From Diplonema papillatum (lineage: Eukaryota > Euglenozoa > Diplonemea > Diplonemida > Diplonemidae), in contig JAPJBO010000567.1 in the NCBI GenBank assembly GCA_030068145.1, positions 85,575 to 149,574 on the forward strand: a DNA stretch of 64,000 nt, given 5' to 3'. Each line of letters opens with the position of its first letter. Positions within the stretch are counted from its first letter, which is position 1. Below the pieces are notes generated by a model, which did not search any database, was not told the origin of the DNA, and saw only the letters and a list, made by a program, of their open reading frames with translations. Of this stretch, positions 54,626 through 64,000 are shown piece by piece. The translations under genes were made by a program, and so were the position numbers.

Positions 54626-54722
54626 TAGTACGAACAATCTTGCGGGTTGCCCTTCAATGCATTGTGCAGGCTAAAAAGACGTAGGCAGCGTGTTTTGGTG
54701 GTTGATCAGAATTCCTTACCTG
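54626..54722 (+). repeat. Dispersed repeat family R2, copy in the channel intron
   Basis: TTTAGTACGAACAATCTTGC through GATCAGAATTCCTTACCTGA. It is close to the copy at 21322. Confidence 0.85.
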
Positions 54723-55673
54723 AGCCACATGGGTGCCATGGGGAGGCCTTCACGGGCGACACTGTTGACCGCGCCTGAATTAAGCTGCGGCAGCCGATCC
54801 CCCAAACCACCAGCATCATGTACTTGACGCGACGCGGAACGAAGTGCTGCTTAGCAGCCAACGGCCTGTGATGGCTGAGGGCACACCTAAGCAGGGCTGC
54901 ATCCTCGTGTTGTACTACTTGCGCAGTTTATCGTCACAGATTGTTGCTGCGTATCAAGTTCAAACTACTACTATGGGGCAGCAGGACACCTTGTCCAGGT
55001 GGGTAGCGTCACCTCCCCGATGCGAGCTGATTGCCGGTTGGATGCGGGCAACTGCACCTTTGTACCACCGACACCCTCTGGGTGCTTCCAGGTTACGCGC
55101 AATCGGGGGTTTGAAACTTGATGATTAATATCAAAAGCCCGCACCCACGCGGCGTTGGCTGTGGCTGGTCTTTGTAAGGGCTGCCTTGATATTACTTTGA
55201 TCAAACTCGCACTAAGCTGAAGCTACTACTACTTTAGCCACATGCAATGTGTAGGACCTTCTGATCATGTCTTCGCGTACGCTCACCCGTGTTTACGATC
55301 AGTTTTTGGCCGTGGTTAGCCAAACCCCCTTTCGCCACCGACCCTGAACACGGGGGGAGTGCAGGCAATTTTTTGTTGTGCCGAACAGGACGGTTCCGGT
55401 TTCAAGCCTCGGGAAGGAACCGGGCTTATAAAGTCCCGTGCTGTGCAACCTCGCCGCATACTCGATCCTTCACACCTATATCAGGGCGCTGCTGATTTCA
55501 CCTGGCAGGCAAGCCAGAACAGCATGCTGGCTATGCCGGTTCCCTTGGAGGTCCGCCGGGACACATTCAGACAGGTATGCGCTTTTGTAGCGAACTCGGC
55601 ACCGTGTGAGCGTGAGAATGTGCAACGTGATGTGTGTCGTGTGTTGCGTGTTGCGTGTTGCGTGTTGTGTGAC

Positions 55674-55756
55674 ACCGTGATGGCAGAGTGAACAGCGCAA
55701 GGGTTCAGGGCTGGACTCCAGTCTGGAGGTCCCGAGTTCGAACCCGGGCGAGGCAC
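55674..55756 (+). ncRNA. tRNA-like sequence (pseudo-tRNA or SINE head)
   Basis: TGGCAGAGTGA (55681-55691) matches the Pol III A box at 10 of 11 positions, and AGTTCGAACCC (55735-55745) approximates a B box. Spacing of about 53 bp suits a long-variable-arm (Leu/Ser) tRNA. TTTT follows at 55757. The acceptor arm does not pair and the T stem has mismatches, so a functional tRNA is unlikely. Confidence 0.4.
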
Positions 55757-56686
55757 TTTTCAGTAGTGGGGCGACCGGATACTCCTCGGAGAGATGGTCC
55801 CTGCACTCTAGCTCGTCTCTCTCTCTCTGTGATGTTGGAATCCCTTCTGTTTCTTCGCTATTCCTGGGAAGTCGATAGAGTGTGGCTCCGTTCTTGGCTG
55901 TTCCGCTATCTCCCCGCTGTTTATTGCAGCAGAGCAAAAGGAGAGGCATCCGTCGAAGTCACGGGAAAAAGGTAGGGAACAGATGAATGGGGGAAAAACA
56001 GACAGGTAAAAAAGAGGGCCGTCAGAGAGTGTGTCTAGCTTACGACCTGAAGACATGCAGGGAATCAAACTCAGCTTCGACCGACACCATTTGCGCACTT
56101 AGCCATAGTTAAGAAGACGACTGAAAGCATAGACACTCAGATAACTCAAAGCATCTGCAACATAACGTCTCCGGGTGGCCATCGTCGGAAGAGTTCCTTT
56201 ACGGTGTCCTGTTCGTGTGGCATTTCTATTTGGCGCAAGAGGTTGTAAGAAGGGTATTCGTGTGACTTCTTTGATGTTGAGACACGTAATGATTATGGGC
56301 TCGACACCGCACTGAGCCATGTTTCGGTCCTTGCAGCAGACCATCACCAGCGGGGAACATGAGTGCCTGCAGACAGGAGCCGTGTGGGTCTGGTGCGCAT
56401 GCATGCTACCAGAGGGGGTTTTGCAAGAACGTCTTTTGTTGTTGTTGTTCTGTGCTCATCGCACTGGTCCTATCTACACCGTGTCTCGGTCCCTTATCCC
56501 ACGGCTGAGTGTCTGCAGAAGCCAAAGCTCGGTGATCTTTCGCAAAAGCCTCTAGGCACACCCCCGTCTTCACACTTCTTCTCCAAGCCCTGCGGTATCA
56601 TACTGGGAAGGCGCCAGCCTTAGTAAGAATTGACCACCCCCACGTGTTTGTGGAGGAATACTCACCCACAACGCATTGCCCGACAG

Positions 56687-56932
56687 ACGAAGTTCGCGGG
56701 CGACGAGCGGAAGGTGAAACCCAGCGGCATGAGTGTCGACACACGACACAAGGTGCGCCTCAGTCTCGTGTCCGCTAACAGCTACGAACAGCCGTACGAT
56801 AGGGCCGTTCCCGCCCCGCCCATGGAAGAGGGCTTCGGGGGCTGCGGCGCGTCCAGCTTCGTCGATTCGATGCCGCCCCTCGTGCTGCGCATAGATCCCG
56901 CCACCGCGCAGACCGAGTGGCACGAAACAGAG
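56687..56932 (+). CDS. Likely second exon of the channel gene
   Basis: The frame from TKFAGDERKVKPSGM to TEWHETE has strong GC3, unlike its surroundings. It is bounded by a CCCGACAG acceptor and a CAGAG/GTATTC donor, is exactly 82 codons, and is in phase 0 at both ends, which fits the phase-0 donor at 54372. It encodes a polar, Pro-rich segment (EQPYDRAVPAPPMEE, then VDSMPPLVLRIDPA) expected to be cytosolic C-terminal tail. No domain is recognised. Linkage to the channel is inferred from phase, strand and proximity; it could belong to another gene. Further exons are not found before the LINE at 58.5 kb. Confidence 0.55.
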
Positions 56933-58483
56933 GTATTCGCGCCCTCGTTTCCTTTCCGTCACTAGAAGGCATGAAAAGAACGCTGAAAGTAAATAATGTT
57001 GTGCGACAACGAAAAGCAAGAGAATAAGAGCACCCGCTTTGTAGGAAATGCTTGAGGAGACTGCCAGTTGCGAAAGATCAAAGGTAAATAGTGTGGTACT
57101 CATCGGCATGCGCTGACTCCCCACTATCGCAACAATATTCCAAGATCAAAGGAGGTACCAGCGTTGTAGCCCACACGAAACACAGGTAAATCTGGGAGTG
57201 GCGGGCGTAAGCGTTCAACAAAAAAGACCCACTGTGTAGTTGTATTGTTTTCTTAATAGTACATCTGTACTGGACGGGAACATTTCCGGAACAACGGTTG
57301 CACATGAAAGAGAAAACGAAGCCAACGTGCTAACACAGGAAACCCCCCCCCAGAGAGGTTTATACCCTGTACACGCGAAGAACAAGAAACTTTTGCCTCA
57401 TCATTTTCATCACCTTTGGTCAGTTGATGCTGATAGTCCGTTGCTTCGTTTATCAGTGCAAGCCCCAACTCCCGGAAATGTTCTTGTATAAGCACCCGAA
57501 ATGCTTGAGGAGACTGCGAAAGATCAAAGGTCCATAGTGTGGTACTCATCGACATGCCGATGACTCCCCACTATCGCAACAATATTCCAAGATCAAAGGA
57601 GGTAAATGTGCTGTAGCCCACACGAAACACAGGTAAATCTGGGTTTTGTGGCGGGCGTAAGCGTTTAACAAAAAGCACATGGGGGCCCGAGCGCTTTCCT
57701 CGCGAACGTGAACTCGGTGTCGGTCACAAGAGCCATGGACTTGGCAAAGCACATAGGAAAAAAGAGCGCGCGCTAAAGTTAGTCGAATAGTTGGCAATAG
57801 GCAGCAAAGATATACACACAAACATACTATACCTTAAAGGAACCTTTATGACTACGGTCATCCGGAGACTATAAAACCCCGGATCCCTAAGCGAACTTGC
57901 ACTCTAAAAAAGCCCCACTGTGTAGTTGTATTGTTTCCCCCTCTAACTCCTTCGAAATGAGCACAATGCAGTCCCTCGAGTATTTTCTGCCTCCTTTCGG
58001 CTTTCAACGCGCGGAGCAATGGCTAGGGCGGGCGGGTGGCTGGGCGGGCGCACAGGTATCGAGAAGAATAACAGAAGAATTGCGCGCAAACGGAAAAAGG
58101 GGGCGGCTGGAGGACCCGCAAGACCCACAAGTGGGGTCTACAACTAAGTGGCGAAGCAGCAACACGCCCACGACGGTCGCATATCGGGCTTACAGGCCAT
58201 TCAAAAAAGCTCGCTCAACGTGGAAAAAAAAAAAAAAAAAGACTTTCCGCCCATGCTTCAGACTTTTACCCTTAAAAACCATGATTTCCCCGAATTTCGT
58301 CTTCTTGTTGCGTTAGTGGTATGGTCCTTTGACAGAGTGAGCCGATGCCTCTCATCTCACCTTTAAAACACGGCTGAGTCGCGCATGCTCTTGACAGACG
58401 CTAACGTCCGACATTTCGCACGCGCGTCGCAGTCGTTGGGTGGTATTGACAAGGGGTTTCATCGGACACTCGGATGAGCTTCG
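56933..58483. repeat. Repeat-rich stretch with R1 and R3 copies
   Basis: R1 copies lie at 57028-57240 and 57483-57680 (GGAAATGCTTGAGGAGACTG, then CATCGGCATG(C)CG, CCCACACGAAACACAGGT and GTAAGCGTT). A diverged R3 copy with motif M2 is at 57710-57910. A segment 57975-58105 is an inverted relative of 7805-7920. An A run lies at 58226-58242. The 3' end of the minus-strand LINE should lie somewhere in 58300-58483, but no poly-A tail is obvious. No gene is seen. Confidence 0.7.
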
Positions 58484-61400
58484 TTACTTCACTGCCGCAG
58501 GTTCCCCCCTGCCCTGGGAGGTCCGCTTGGCTGCCTTCGGGTTGCGTTTCCGCGTTGGTGTTGTTGCTTCGCTTTTGGACTCCTTCTTCGACTTCGCACG
58601 GTCCCAACGTCCTGGTCTGCCCTTGGTGCACGTCTTGCGCTCAGTCTGCGCAGTTCGTCTCTCCTGCTTGACCTCGTGCTTCCATCGAGCCTGCTTGCGC
58701 TCCCATCCCGACGGGTAATGCGTCTGCGGTCGAAAACTGCCATTCAGTGTTGCAGCTTTGCGGAGCCCAGCCTGCGGTATGGCTCGCACCTTGTCGCCGG
58801 CCTTCTTCGCCGTCTGCTCTCGTGCGGCGGCTTCGTAGGCGCGCATCACGGCTTCAAACGCCTGCTGGCTCGCCATCTGTGGCCTCTTGTTGAGTCCGGC
58901 CATGTTTCCGCCTCCGAGAGACGTCAGGACGTTGACTTGCATCTCAAGCGCCGGGTGAATCGGCGTCTGCACGATACTCGTCAGCCGTCGCATCGCGCTC
59001 TTCATCGCGTACGATTTCGCGGTCGCCGAGTCCCGATACTCGGCTGTCGCTCGTCTCTGGACTTCATCCATCGCACGATTCGATAGAGCATCGGCGTCGA
59101 TATTCTGCTCGCGCGGCACGTGCTCCAACCTGATGTCGATGCCTTTCTGCCGCAGTTCCGCCACCTCTGCCTGCGCCCTCGTCTTGTACGGTCGCAGAGC
59201 TTCGGAACAGCGCGCGTTTCCTGTCATCTGGTCAACGACAAGTCCGCTGTCCCCCCGAACAACCAGCTCTCCGCTCAGCCCTGGCTGGTCTTGGAGTCGG
59301 TGCAGTGCCTTGATCAGAGCCGTGTACTCCGCGACGTTGTTTGTCGCTCGCTCTTCGATCGGGGCACAAATCTCCCATTGTTTCTTCCCCGCGAGGTAGT
59401 ATACGGCTCCTGCACCCGAAACGGCCCCACGCGTCCCGTTGTTCCGCGAGCCGCCGTCGAAGAAGACTGCTGTCAGCGGTTCGGGCAGTTCGTCCCTCGC
59501 CAGCCACTGTTTCTCTCTTTCTTCCGTGTTGCGTTTCTCTCGACGCCGAGTTTTGAGCGGCGTCAGCGTCAGGCCGCTAAAAAGCTCGAAGTCAATTGCG
59601 AGTTCAAAGAACGTCGCAGAGGCGTCGCCTCCTTGCTCCGCCCATCGCTTCGAGGAGCTCCATTTTGCCATCGCTACGAGCATCTCTTGCGAGTCGGGCC
59701 ACGCTGTGGTGCTTGGCCGGGCTCCCTGCACATCGATGGGGTACACAGCAGTCGGTGGTTTCGGGCACCATCCCCACGGGTAGGTGTCGACAGAAAACTC
59801 CTTTCTCCGACAATCCTTCTCAACTAATCCTTCCACCTTCTGTCGGTCGAGCAGAATGCGCGCACACATTAGCTGAATCGACCCTGCCATGTCCGCCGCT
59901 TGGTCGTGTTGCGCCTGTTTCGGCACGACGCCACAGAGAGCGAGACATTTCGGCATGTTCGGAAGACTGGCGACGAGGTGCGGGTACTCATTCCTGATTG
60001 CTGTCCACCTCGTGCAGTCCCACCACATGTGGTGCTCGTCTTCCGGTACCCCCGCGTCGCAGTACTTGCAGACATCGTGCCCAAGCCGCTTTCCCGTCAA
60101 AACAGCGTTAGTGATGACTGCGCGCACCAGCCCTTGCTGGTATCCGGTCAGCCCTCCTTCCGTCAACAATCGTCGTGTCGCCGGACCGTCGATGCCGTGG
60201 ATAATCCCCTCGAATTGTCCTCGCACGATCTTCGCATATCTGCTGGTGCGGACGGCCTCCCTCACCGCGTGCTGAAACTCGTCTCTCGCAACTGCCGCCC
60301 GCCTCTTTGCGCCCCTGTCTTCTGCGTCGGTGTCGCAGAAGAGGTTCCATTCCTCCGGTTGCGCCGGGTCTCGTAGACGTCCAAGCTCAGTCCACGTCCA
60401 GCCTACCTCTTCGACAGCCTCCTGGAACAGGGCTACCGGCCCCTTCTTCTTCGCGTTGATTTCTCCGCGCTCCTCTCTTTCGCGCCTTATTGCTCGTACC
60501 TCCTCTGCCAATCGCCTGAGTCGTGGTCGTCTGCCTAATTGCTGCCCGAGCGTGAGCAGCCGCCGATGCAAAACGACAGAAGCCGGGTCCAGCCGGTGTC
60601 CGCGGCACAACACATTCAGCACTATTGCGCCGTTCCGGCGTGGGCTTCCGGACCAGATCCCCGCCATTGTTGCTCTCATCAAAGCTTGAACGTACTTCTT
60701 AGGTGGCTGCCACACGGCGGTTCCATACAGCGCTTTGGTCGTTGCTGCAGCGGCCACGTATCGCTCCCTTTCTTCCATCGGTACGGGGAGGTGTCGAGCC
60801 CGGCGGGCGATGGCTTGTGCCTTTTCGTGTCGCCCCTTTATGCGCTTGCTCGGCTTCGGCGATCCTTGACTTACCGAAAGCATCGTCCCCAACACGTCGA
60901 AAGCCTGCTGTCTCTCTATCGTCTTCCCTTGCACTTTCACCGCCCTCTCACGGCTTTCACACGTTGTGTACCAGTAGGACTTGGCGGCTCCGACTCCCAA
61001 GTCTGCCGCATTCGCGAATCGTGTTGTTGTCTGTGTGGCCGCTTTGAACTGTTTCTTGTCGCTCGTCATGGCCTGGGTGTCGTCCAGGAAGGCCAATGCA
61101 CGTACAACTTCTTCCTCGCTTCCGAGTACCTCTACCGCTCGGATCCATACTGCAACAAGCGCATTCAGCAGCAAGACACTCAAGGGACACCCCTGCAAAA
61201 TGCCGTTTGCTGCGTTGAAGGCTTCCCCTATTCCGCCCGCGGTTTTAAAGTGTCTCCTGATGGCAGAGTATACTCCTCTTAGCGCTCTCAGGACCCCTTT
61301 GTCGATTCCCATGTACTCCACCAGTCTGAACATTATGTCGTGAGGGAGGCGATCGAAGCACTTCTCGTAGTCTACGGACAGCCCATACAAAGGCCGTCCG

Positions 61401-64000
61401 CACTCGATTGCATGCTCGATCCGCAAGGCTACTTCGAACATGACGTCGTCCGCCCCTCTCAGAGGCACCGCCCCGCGTACTCCATCGGGTATCCATTGGC
61501 AGACCCACTCGCCCAGCATCCGAAGCCGCGTCGCCGCCCAGAGTCGGTAGACAGCACTTGTCACCGAGATTGGGCGCAAGTTCATCGGTCCCGTCTCTCC
61601 CTCATTCTTTGGTATGAGAGTTATCAACGCCGTCAGAAGTGTCCGAGGCCAACGGCCAGTCTCTTCGACTACCCTAAACAATTGCGCGAACCGCTCAATC
61701 GCTTCATCTGGCAGCGCCGCCAATTCGTGGACTCGCCAGCCTTCTGCCCCCGGTGCCGTTTCCTTGCCCAGCTTGGTAAGAGTTTTCAAGAGATCTCCCT
61801 TCGTTATCGGCGCAAGTGCAACCGGTTCTGTCCGTTTGATAGATGCCTCAAACTGCTCCTTGAAGTCATCCCATCGCGGCGCCGAGTTCCGGAAGTGTCT
61901 CTGAAAAACTCCCCCCCACGCGTTTGGCCCACGTAGGATCCTGTCCATCTCTTCCGGGTTCCATGTAACATTCCCATCCTCGTCTTTGATGAAATTCACC
62001 TGTTTCCTGTCTTCCTGCTTCAGCCATGAGAAAATCCGCCCGGGTCTCGTCTTAACCGCTAGCTGCATGCGGTCTCGCCATTCTCGTACGCGCGCGTCTC
62101 TCACCTTCTCGGCGAGTTTACCCTGACATCCTATCAGGCCTTCCATCATGTGCATGAGGTCCGCCCCTACAGGTGGGCTTGGTCTCCCCCATACTTCCTT
62201 GTACGGCCCTTCAGCCATAAGGCGTGTTCCTATCCTTTTTGCTTTCTCCCATCGTCGCTTTCTCATCCGATCGGTTTGCATGCTGGCCGGTCCGTTCTCC
62301 CCGTCGGCGGCAATGGCCTGCAGTTGCCTCAGGAGACGTGAGGTTGAGCGTTCTTCTACGCTGGCCGCCACTCCGGTTCGTCTCCCCTGCGGTGCTGCGG
62401 TTGGTCGACTTTGGATCTTCGTTTCTCTCGTCCGGCCTGTAAACTTCTTCTCCAACTTCTCGGACCTTCTCGCCAGATACTCCTCCGCAGGTCCCGACGC
62501 CAGTCTCCACGTCTCCTCCACCGCCTTCCTGGCCAAGGCCCGCGCAAGCTTATCTCTCGTCTTTGCCAGCGTCTCCTCGGCGAGCGATCTCTCATCTTCC
62601 TCGCTCAGGTTTGGCATTCTTCTAGGAAAAGCCGCCGGCCCCACCATTGTTCTTTGCCGGTCCTGGAACCTTTCCAGATTCATTCGGACGACAATCGCGT
62701 GGTGCGTTGGTATCGGCTTGACCTCCACGACCTCTACGCTTTCGACTGCTTGCATGGCAGCCTCGTTGGCTAAAACGAGGTCTATCCGCGTTCCTCCCTC
62801 TGCCTGCCAGCATGTTTTTGCTGGCGACGTCCCGTTTCGCATGGCGACATGGTGAGCCACGTCGGTCCACTGCCCAATCGAAGTCGCGGCTCGCAGGGTC
62901 CGCGATGTTTCCACTGTCGTGTTGAAGTCGCCTAGGATAAGGGTGGGGACGCTGCCGAGAGCAGAAGCGGCTTCGAACACCCTCTCGAACAAGCTCTCTC
63001 TCGACTCCTGTTTGCCGGCATGCCCGTATACTGTCATCATGTGTAGCATGTTCCTTCCTCCTCCAATTGGTGTGGCCACGTGGTGCCATCTTCCTGTATC
63101 CCACAACGTCCTTTCCAGCTCATGGTCTTTTCCAGGAATCCAAACCTTTCCTTCCCCCGCTCGGATATAAAACCCCACCCCGCCAGGTGCGGTCTGCGTC
63201 CCGCCTCTCGCCGCTTTGGTCGTCGGTTGTGGCTTCGCCGTGCACAGCCGTCCCCCCAATTCCTTTCGGACAAGTTGCTCATACACTTTTGCCGACGGTG
63301 CATCCAGCCGAAGTTCTTGCATCGCTATGAAGTCCGCGTCAAGCGTGGCGACGTCGAGGTAGTGCTTCCGGTAGGAAGTCACGTTTACCGTCGCGACTGA
63401 TATCCCCCTCGGCCGGGTCGTCGTTCGCCTTGATCTTTGTGAGGGCAGCGTCTGCGGCGGCTGCCGTGGCTGCGAGGTCGACGATCTTTGTGAGGGCAGC
63501 GTCTGCGGCGGCTGCCGTGGCTGCGAGGTCGACTTCTCGTGGCACGGGTGCGGTTGTCGGTTTGGGGGCGGTGTTCTTCGCTGGGCGATTAACAGCCTCG
63601 CGAGGGGCACGGTATTGGTGTCTGCTTGTTCCAGCAACTGCAGGCTTTGTAAGGGGAGCTGGAGTCGGTCGTAGTGTAACGGTTGGTAGGTTATCACTAG
63701 CGTCCGGTCCGCCCCATCTGACCTCCACCGCTTTATCACTCCACGATGGGCGGCATTCACCACCCAGATGTTGCACTTTAGCACCTGTGCTGCTGCATTC
63801 AACGTCAGCTCGTCTCCGTATGTTCGGTCAGTTTCCATTCTCTGCAGGTACTGCCCCATCTCTTCTCCTCCCAAGTAGTCATAGTACCTTGCGGTATTCG
63901 CTTCGATGTCTCGGACCACTCGCTCCCTCAATGCGCCTGCGTCGATTCCGCCGTAGCTGTCCGCAATTGCCGTGAATTGGCAATTCCCGTCTCCCGGAAC
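58484..64000 (-). CDS. LINE polyprotein: OTU protease, AP endonuclease, RT, zinc knuckle, RNase H
   Basis: One uninterrupted minus-strand frame runs from the window edge to TAA at 58484-58486: 1,838 codons visible, start outside. Counting from the codon at 63929-63931, the preceding 23 codons read PGDGNCQFTAIADSYGG, an OTU cysteine protease box with catalytic Cys; YGDELTLNAAAQV and PLHYDRL (catalytic His about residue 86) complete the domain. The endonuclease spans 175-418 (MQELRLD, LGDFNTT, GTRIDLVLAN). RT spans about 715-1000 with VDYEKCFD (Asp 854), GILQGCPLS and FLDD (948-951). A CKYC...HHMWWDC zinc motif lies at 1288-1306. RNase H spans 1487-1622 with FFDGG, NNVAEYT, RGDSGLV and ADALSNRA (Asp 1492, Glu 1535, Asp 1561, Asp 1614). 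The C-terminus is basic. All catalytic residues appear present, so the visible part could be functional. OTU-bearing LINEs with RNase H recall the algal Dualen/RandI group, but no restriction-like endonuclease is seen here. Confidence 0.96.
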   Translation of the reverse strand, partial: VPGDGNCQFTAIADSYGGIDAGALRERVVRDIEANTARYYDYLGGEEMGQYLQRMETDRTYGDELTLNAAAQVLKCNIWVVNAAHRGVIKRWRSDGADRTLVITYQPLHYDRLQLPLQSLQLLEQADTNTVPLARLLIAQRRTPPPNRQPHPCHEKSTSQPRQPPQTLPSQRSSTSQPRQPPQTLPSQRSRRTTTRPRGISVATVNVTSYRKHYLDVATLDADFIAMQELRLDAPSAKVYEQLVRKELGGRLCTAKPQPTTKAARGGTQTAPGGVGFYIRAGEGKVWIPGKDHELERTLWDTGRWHHVATPIGGGRNMLHMMTVYGHAGKQESRESLFERVFEAASALGSVPTLILGDFNTTVETSRTLRAATSIGQWTDVAHHVAMRNGTSPAKTCWQAEGGTRIDLVLANEAAMQAVESVEVVEVKPIPTHHAIVVRMNLERFQDRQRTMVGPAAFPRRMPNLSEEDERSLAEETLAKTRDKLARALARKAVEETWRLASGPAEEYLARRSEKLEKKFTGRTRETKIQSRPTAAPQGRRTGVAASVEERSTSRLLRQLQAIAADGENGPASMQTDRMRKRRWEKAKRIGTRLMAEGPYKEVWGRPSPPVGADLMHMMEGLIGCQGKLAEKVRDARVREWRDRMQLAVKTRPGRIFSWLKQEDRKQVNFIKDEDGNVTWNPEEMDRILRGPNAWGGVFQRHFRNSAPRWDDFKEQFEASIKRTEPVALAPITKGDLLKTLTKLGKETAPGAEGWRVHELAALPDEAIERFAQLFRVVEETGRWPRTLLTALITLIPKNEGETGPMNLRPISVTSAVYRLWAATRLRMLGEWVCQWIPDGVRGAVPLRGADDVMFEVALRIEHAIECGRPLYGLSVDYEKCFDRLPHDIMFRLVEYMGIDKGVLRALRGVYSAIRRHFKTAGGIGEAFNAANGILQGCPLSVLLLNALVAVWIRAVEVLGSEEEVVRALAFLDDTQAMTSDKKQFKAATQTTTRFANAADLGVGAAKSYWYTTCESRERAVKVQGKTIERQQAFDVLGTMLSVSQGSPKPSKRIKGRHEKAQAIARRARHLPVPMEERERYVAAAATTKALYGTAVWQPPKKYVQALMRATMAGIWSGSPRRNGAIVLNVLCRGHRLDPASVVLHRRLLTLGQQLGRRPRLRRLAEEVRAIRREREERGEINAKKKGPVALFQEAVEEVGWTWTELGRLRDPAQPEEWNLFCDTDAEDRGAKRRAAVARDEFQHAVREAVRTSRYAKIVRGQFEGIIHGIDGPATRRLLTEGGLTGYQQGLVRAVITNAVLTGKRLGHDVCKYCDAGVPEDEHHMWWDCTRWTAIRNEYPHLVASLPNMPKCLALCGVVPKQAQHDQAADMAGSIQLMCARILLDRQKVEGLVEKDCRRKEFSVDTYPWGWCPKPPTAVYPIDVQGARPSTTAWPDSQEMLVAMAKWSSSKRWAEQGGDASATFFELAIDFELFSGLTLTPLKTRRREKRNTEEREKQWLARDELPEPLTAVFFDGGSRNNGTRGAVSGAGAVYYLAGKKQWEICAPIEERATNNVAEYTALIKALHRLQDQPGLSGELVVRGDSGLVVDQMTGNARCSEALRPYKTRAQAEVAELRQKGIDIRLEHVPREQNIDADALSNRAMDEVQRRATAEYRDSATAKSYAMKSAMRRLTSIVQTPIHPALEMQVNVLTSLGGGNMAGLNKRPQMASQQAFEAVMRAYEAAAREQTAKKAGDKVRAIPQAGLRKAATLNGSFRPQTHYPSGWERKQARWKHEVKQERRTAQTERKTCTKGRPGRWDRAKSKKESKSEATTPTRKRNPKAAKRTSQGRGEPAAVK
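63425..63545 (-). repeat. Two copies of a 57-bp in-frame repeat in the LINE linker
   Basis: Between OTU and endonuclease, STSQPRQPPQTLPSQRS occurs twice in succession (CGATCTTTGTGAGGGCAGCG on the plus strand). It is an in-frame duplication in a disordered linker and does not break the ORF. Confidence 0.85.

Larger units (their letters stand above)
54373..56686 (+). other. Probable intron of the channel gene, repeat-filled
   Basis: Bounded by GT at 54373 and AG at 56685-56686, both at phase 0. It contains an inverted R3 copy (54403-54597), R2 copy 4 (54626-54722), and a tRNA-like segment (55674-55756). It also holds a GTGTTGCGTGTTGCGTGTTG microsatellite (about 55640-55670). The rest (54723-55620 and 55760-56640) shows no recognisable gene. 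Confidence 0.6.

Noticed and set aside
55674-55756. Functional tRNA gene
   Set aside because: Acceptor ends do not pair and the T stem has mismatches despite good A and B boxes.
60000-60080. Restriction-like endonuclease in the intact LINE
   Set aside because: Only a CCHC-type zinc motif is seen after RT; the PD...D signature of such endonucleases is not visible, and an AP endonuclease is present upstream of RT.

Overview
The window comes from a nuclear genome of a eukaryote, probably a unicellular protist or alga. The evidence is GT-AG exon boundaries, two LINE (non-LTR) retrotransposons, several families of terminal-inverted-repeat elements, long satellites, and a voltage-gated-type channel with a cyclic-nucleotide-binding domain. 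I cannot name the species. Coding exons are strongly GC-rich at third codon positions and stand out against roughly 45-50% GC repeats. Gene density is low, and most of the DNA is repeats.

Layout. 1-9.5 kb: tandem duplications and three inverted-repeat elements (4058-5328, 5429-7083, 7180-7490). 9.5-21.3 kb: three GC-rich host coding regions of unknown function (gene A 10233-11431, gene B 15037-15616, gene C 18101-19400), surrounded by broken copies of their own ends. Between A and B lies a decayed LINE whose ORF encodes an AlkB-like dioxygenase domain, a 2A peptide and an AP endonuclease. 21.3-30 kb: dispersed repeats and two large foldback elements whose inverted repeats are arrays of short motifs (23924-25829, 26520-28638). 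30.8-36.6 kb: a satellite of about 129 copies of a 45-bp unit. 36.9-40.1 kb: gene D, a membrane-anchored protein of unknown function, followed by fragments of itself that have become a 108-bp minisatellite. 41-43.5 kb: a small foldback and a 28-bp satellite. 43.8-50 kb: repeats and gene E (acidic protein) preceded by its own fragments. 51.1-52.6 kb: a G-rich minisatellite interrupted by a hAT-type MITE with a clear 8-bp target duplication. 52.7-57 kb: at least two exons of a cyclic-nucleotide-binding ion channel gene. 58.5-64 kb: a LINE on the minus strand with OTU protease, AP endonuclease, reverse transcriptase, zinc knuckle and RNase H, open to the window edge and apparently intact.

Main themes. 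(1) The two LINEs carry unusual accessory domains: AlkB plus 2A in one, OTU protease in the other. (2) Four or five host genes are each flanked by truncated, sometimes scrambled copies of their own ends ('gene-end echoes'). (3) Short conserved motifs recur 60-100 bp upstream of unrelated ORFs. (4) Several foldback families each carry their own palindrome array. All domain calls were made by reading the protein sequence; no database search was run.
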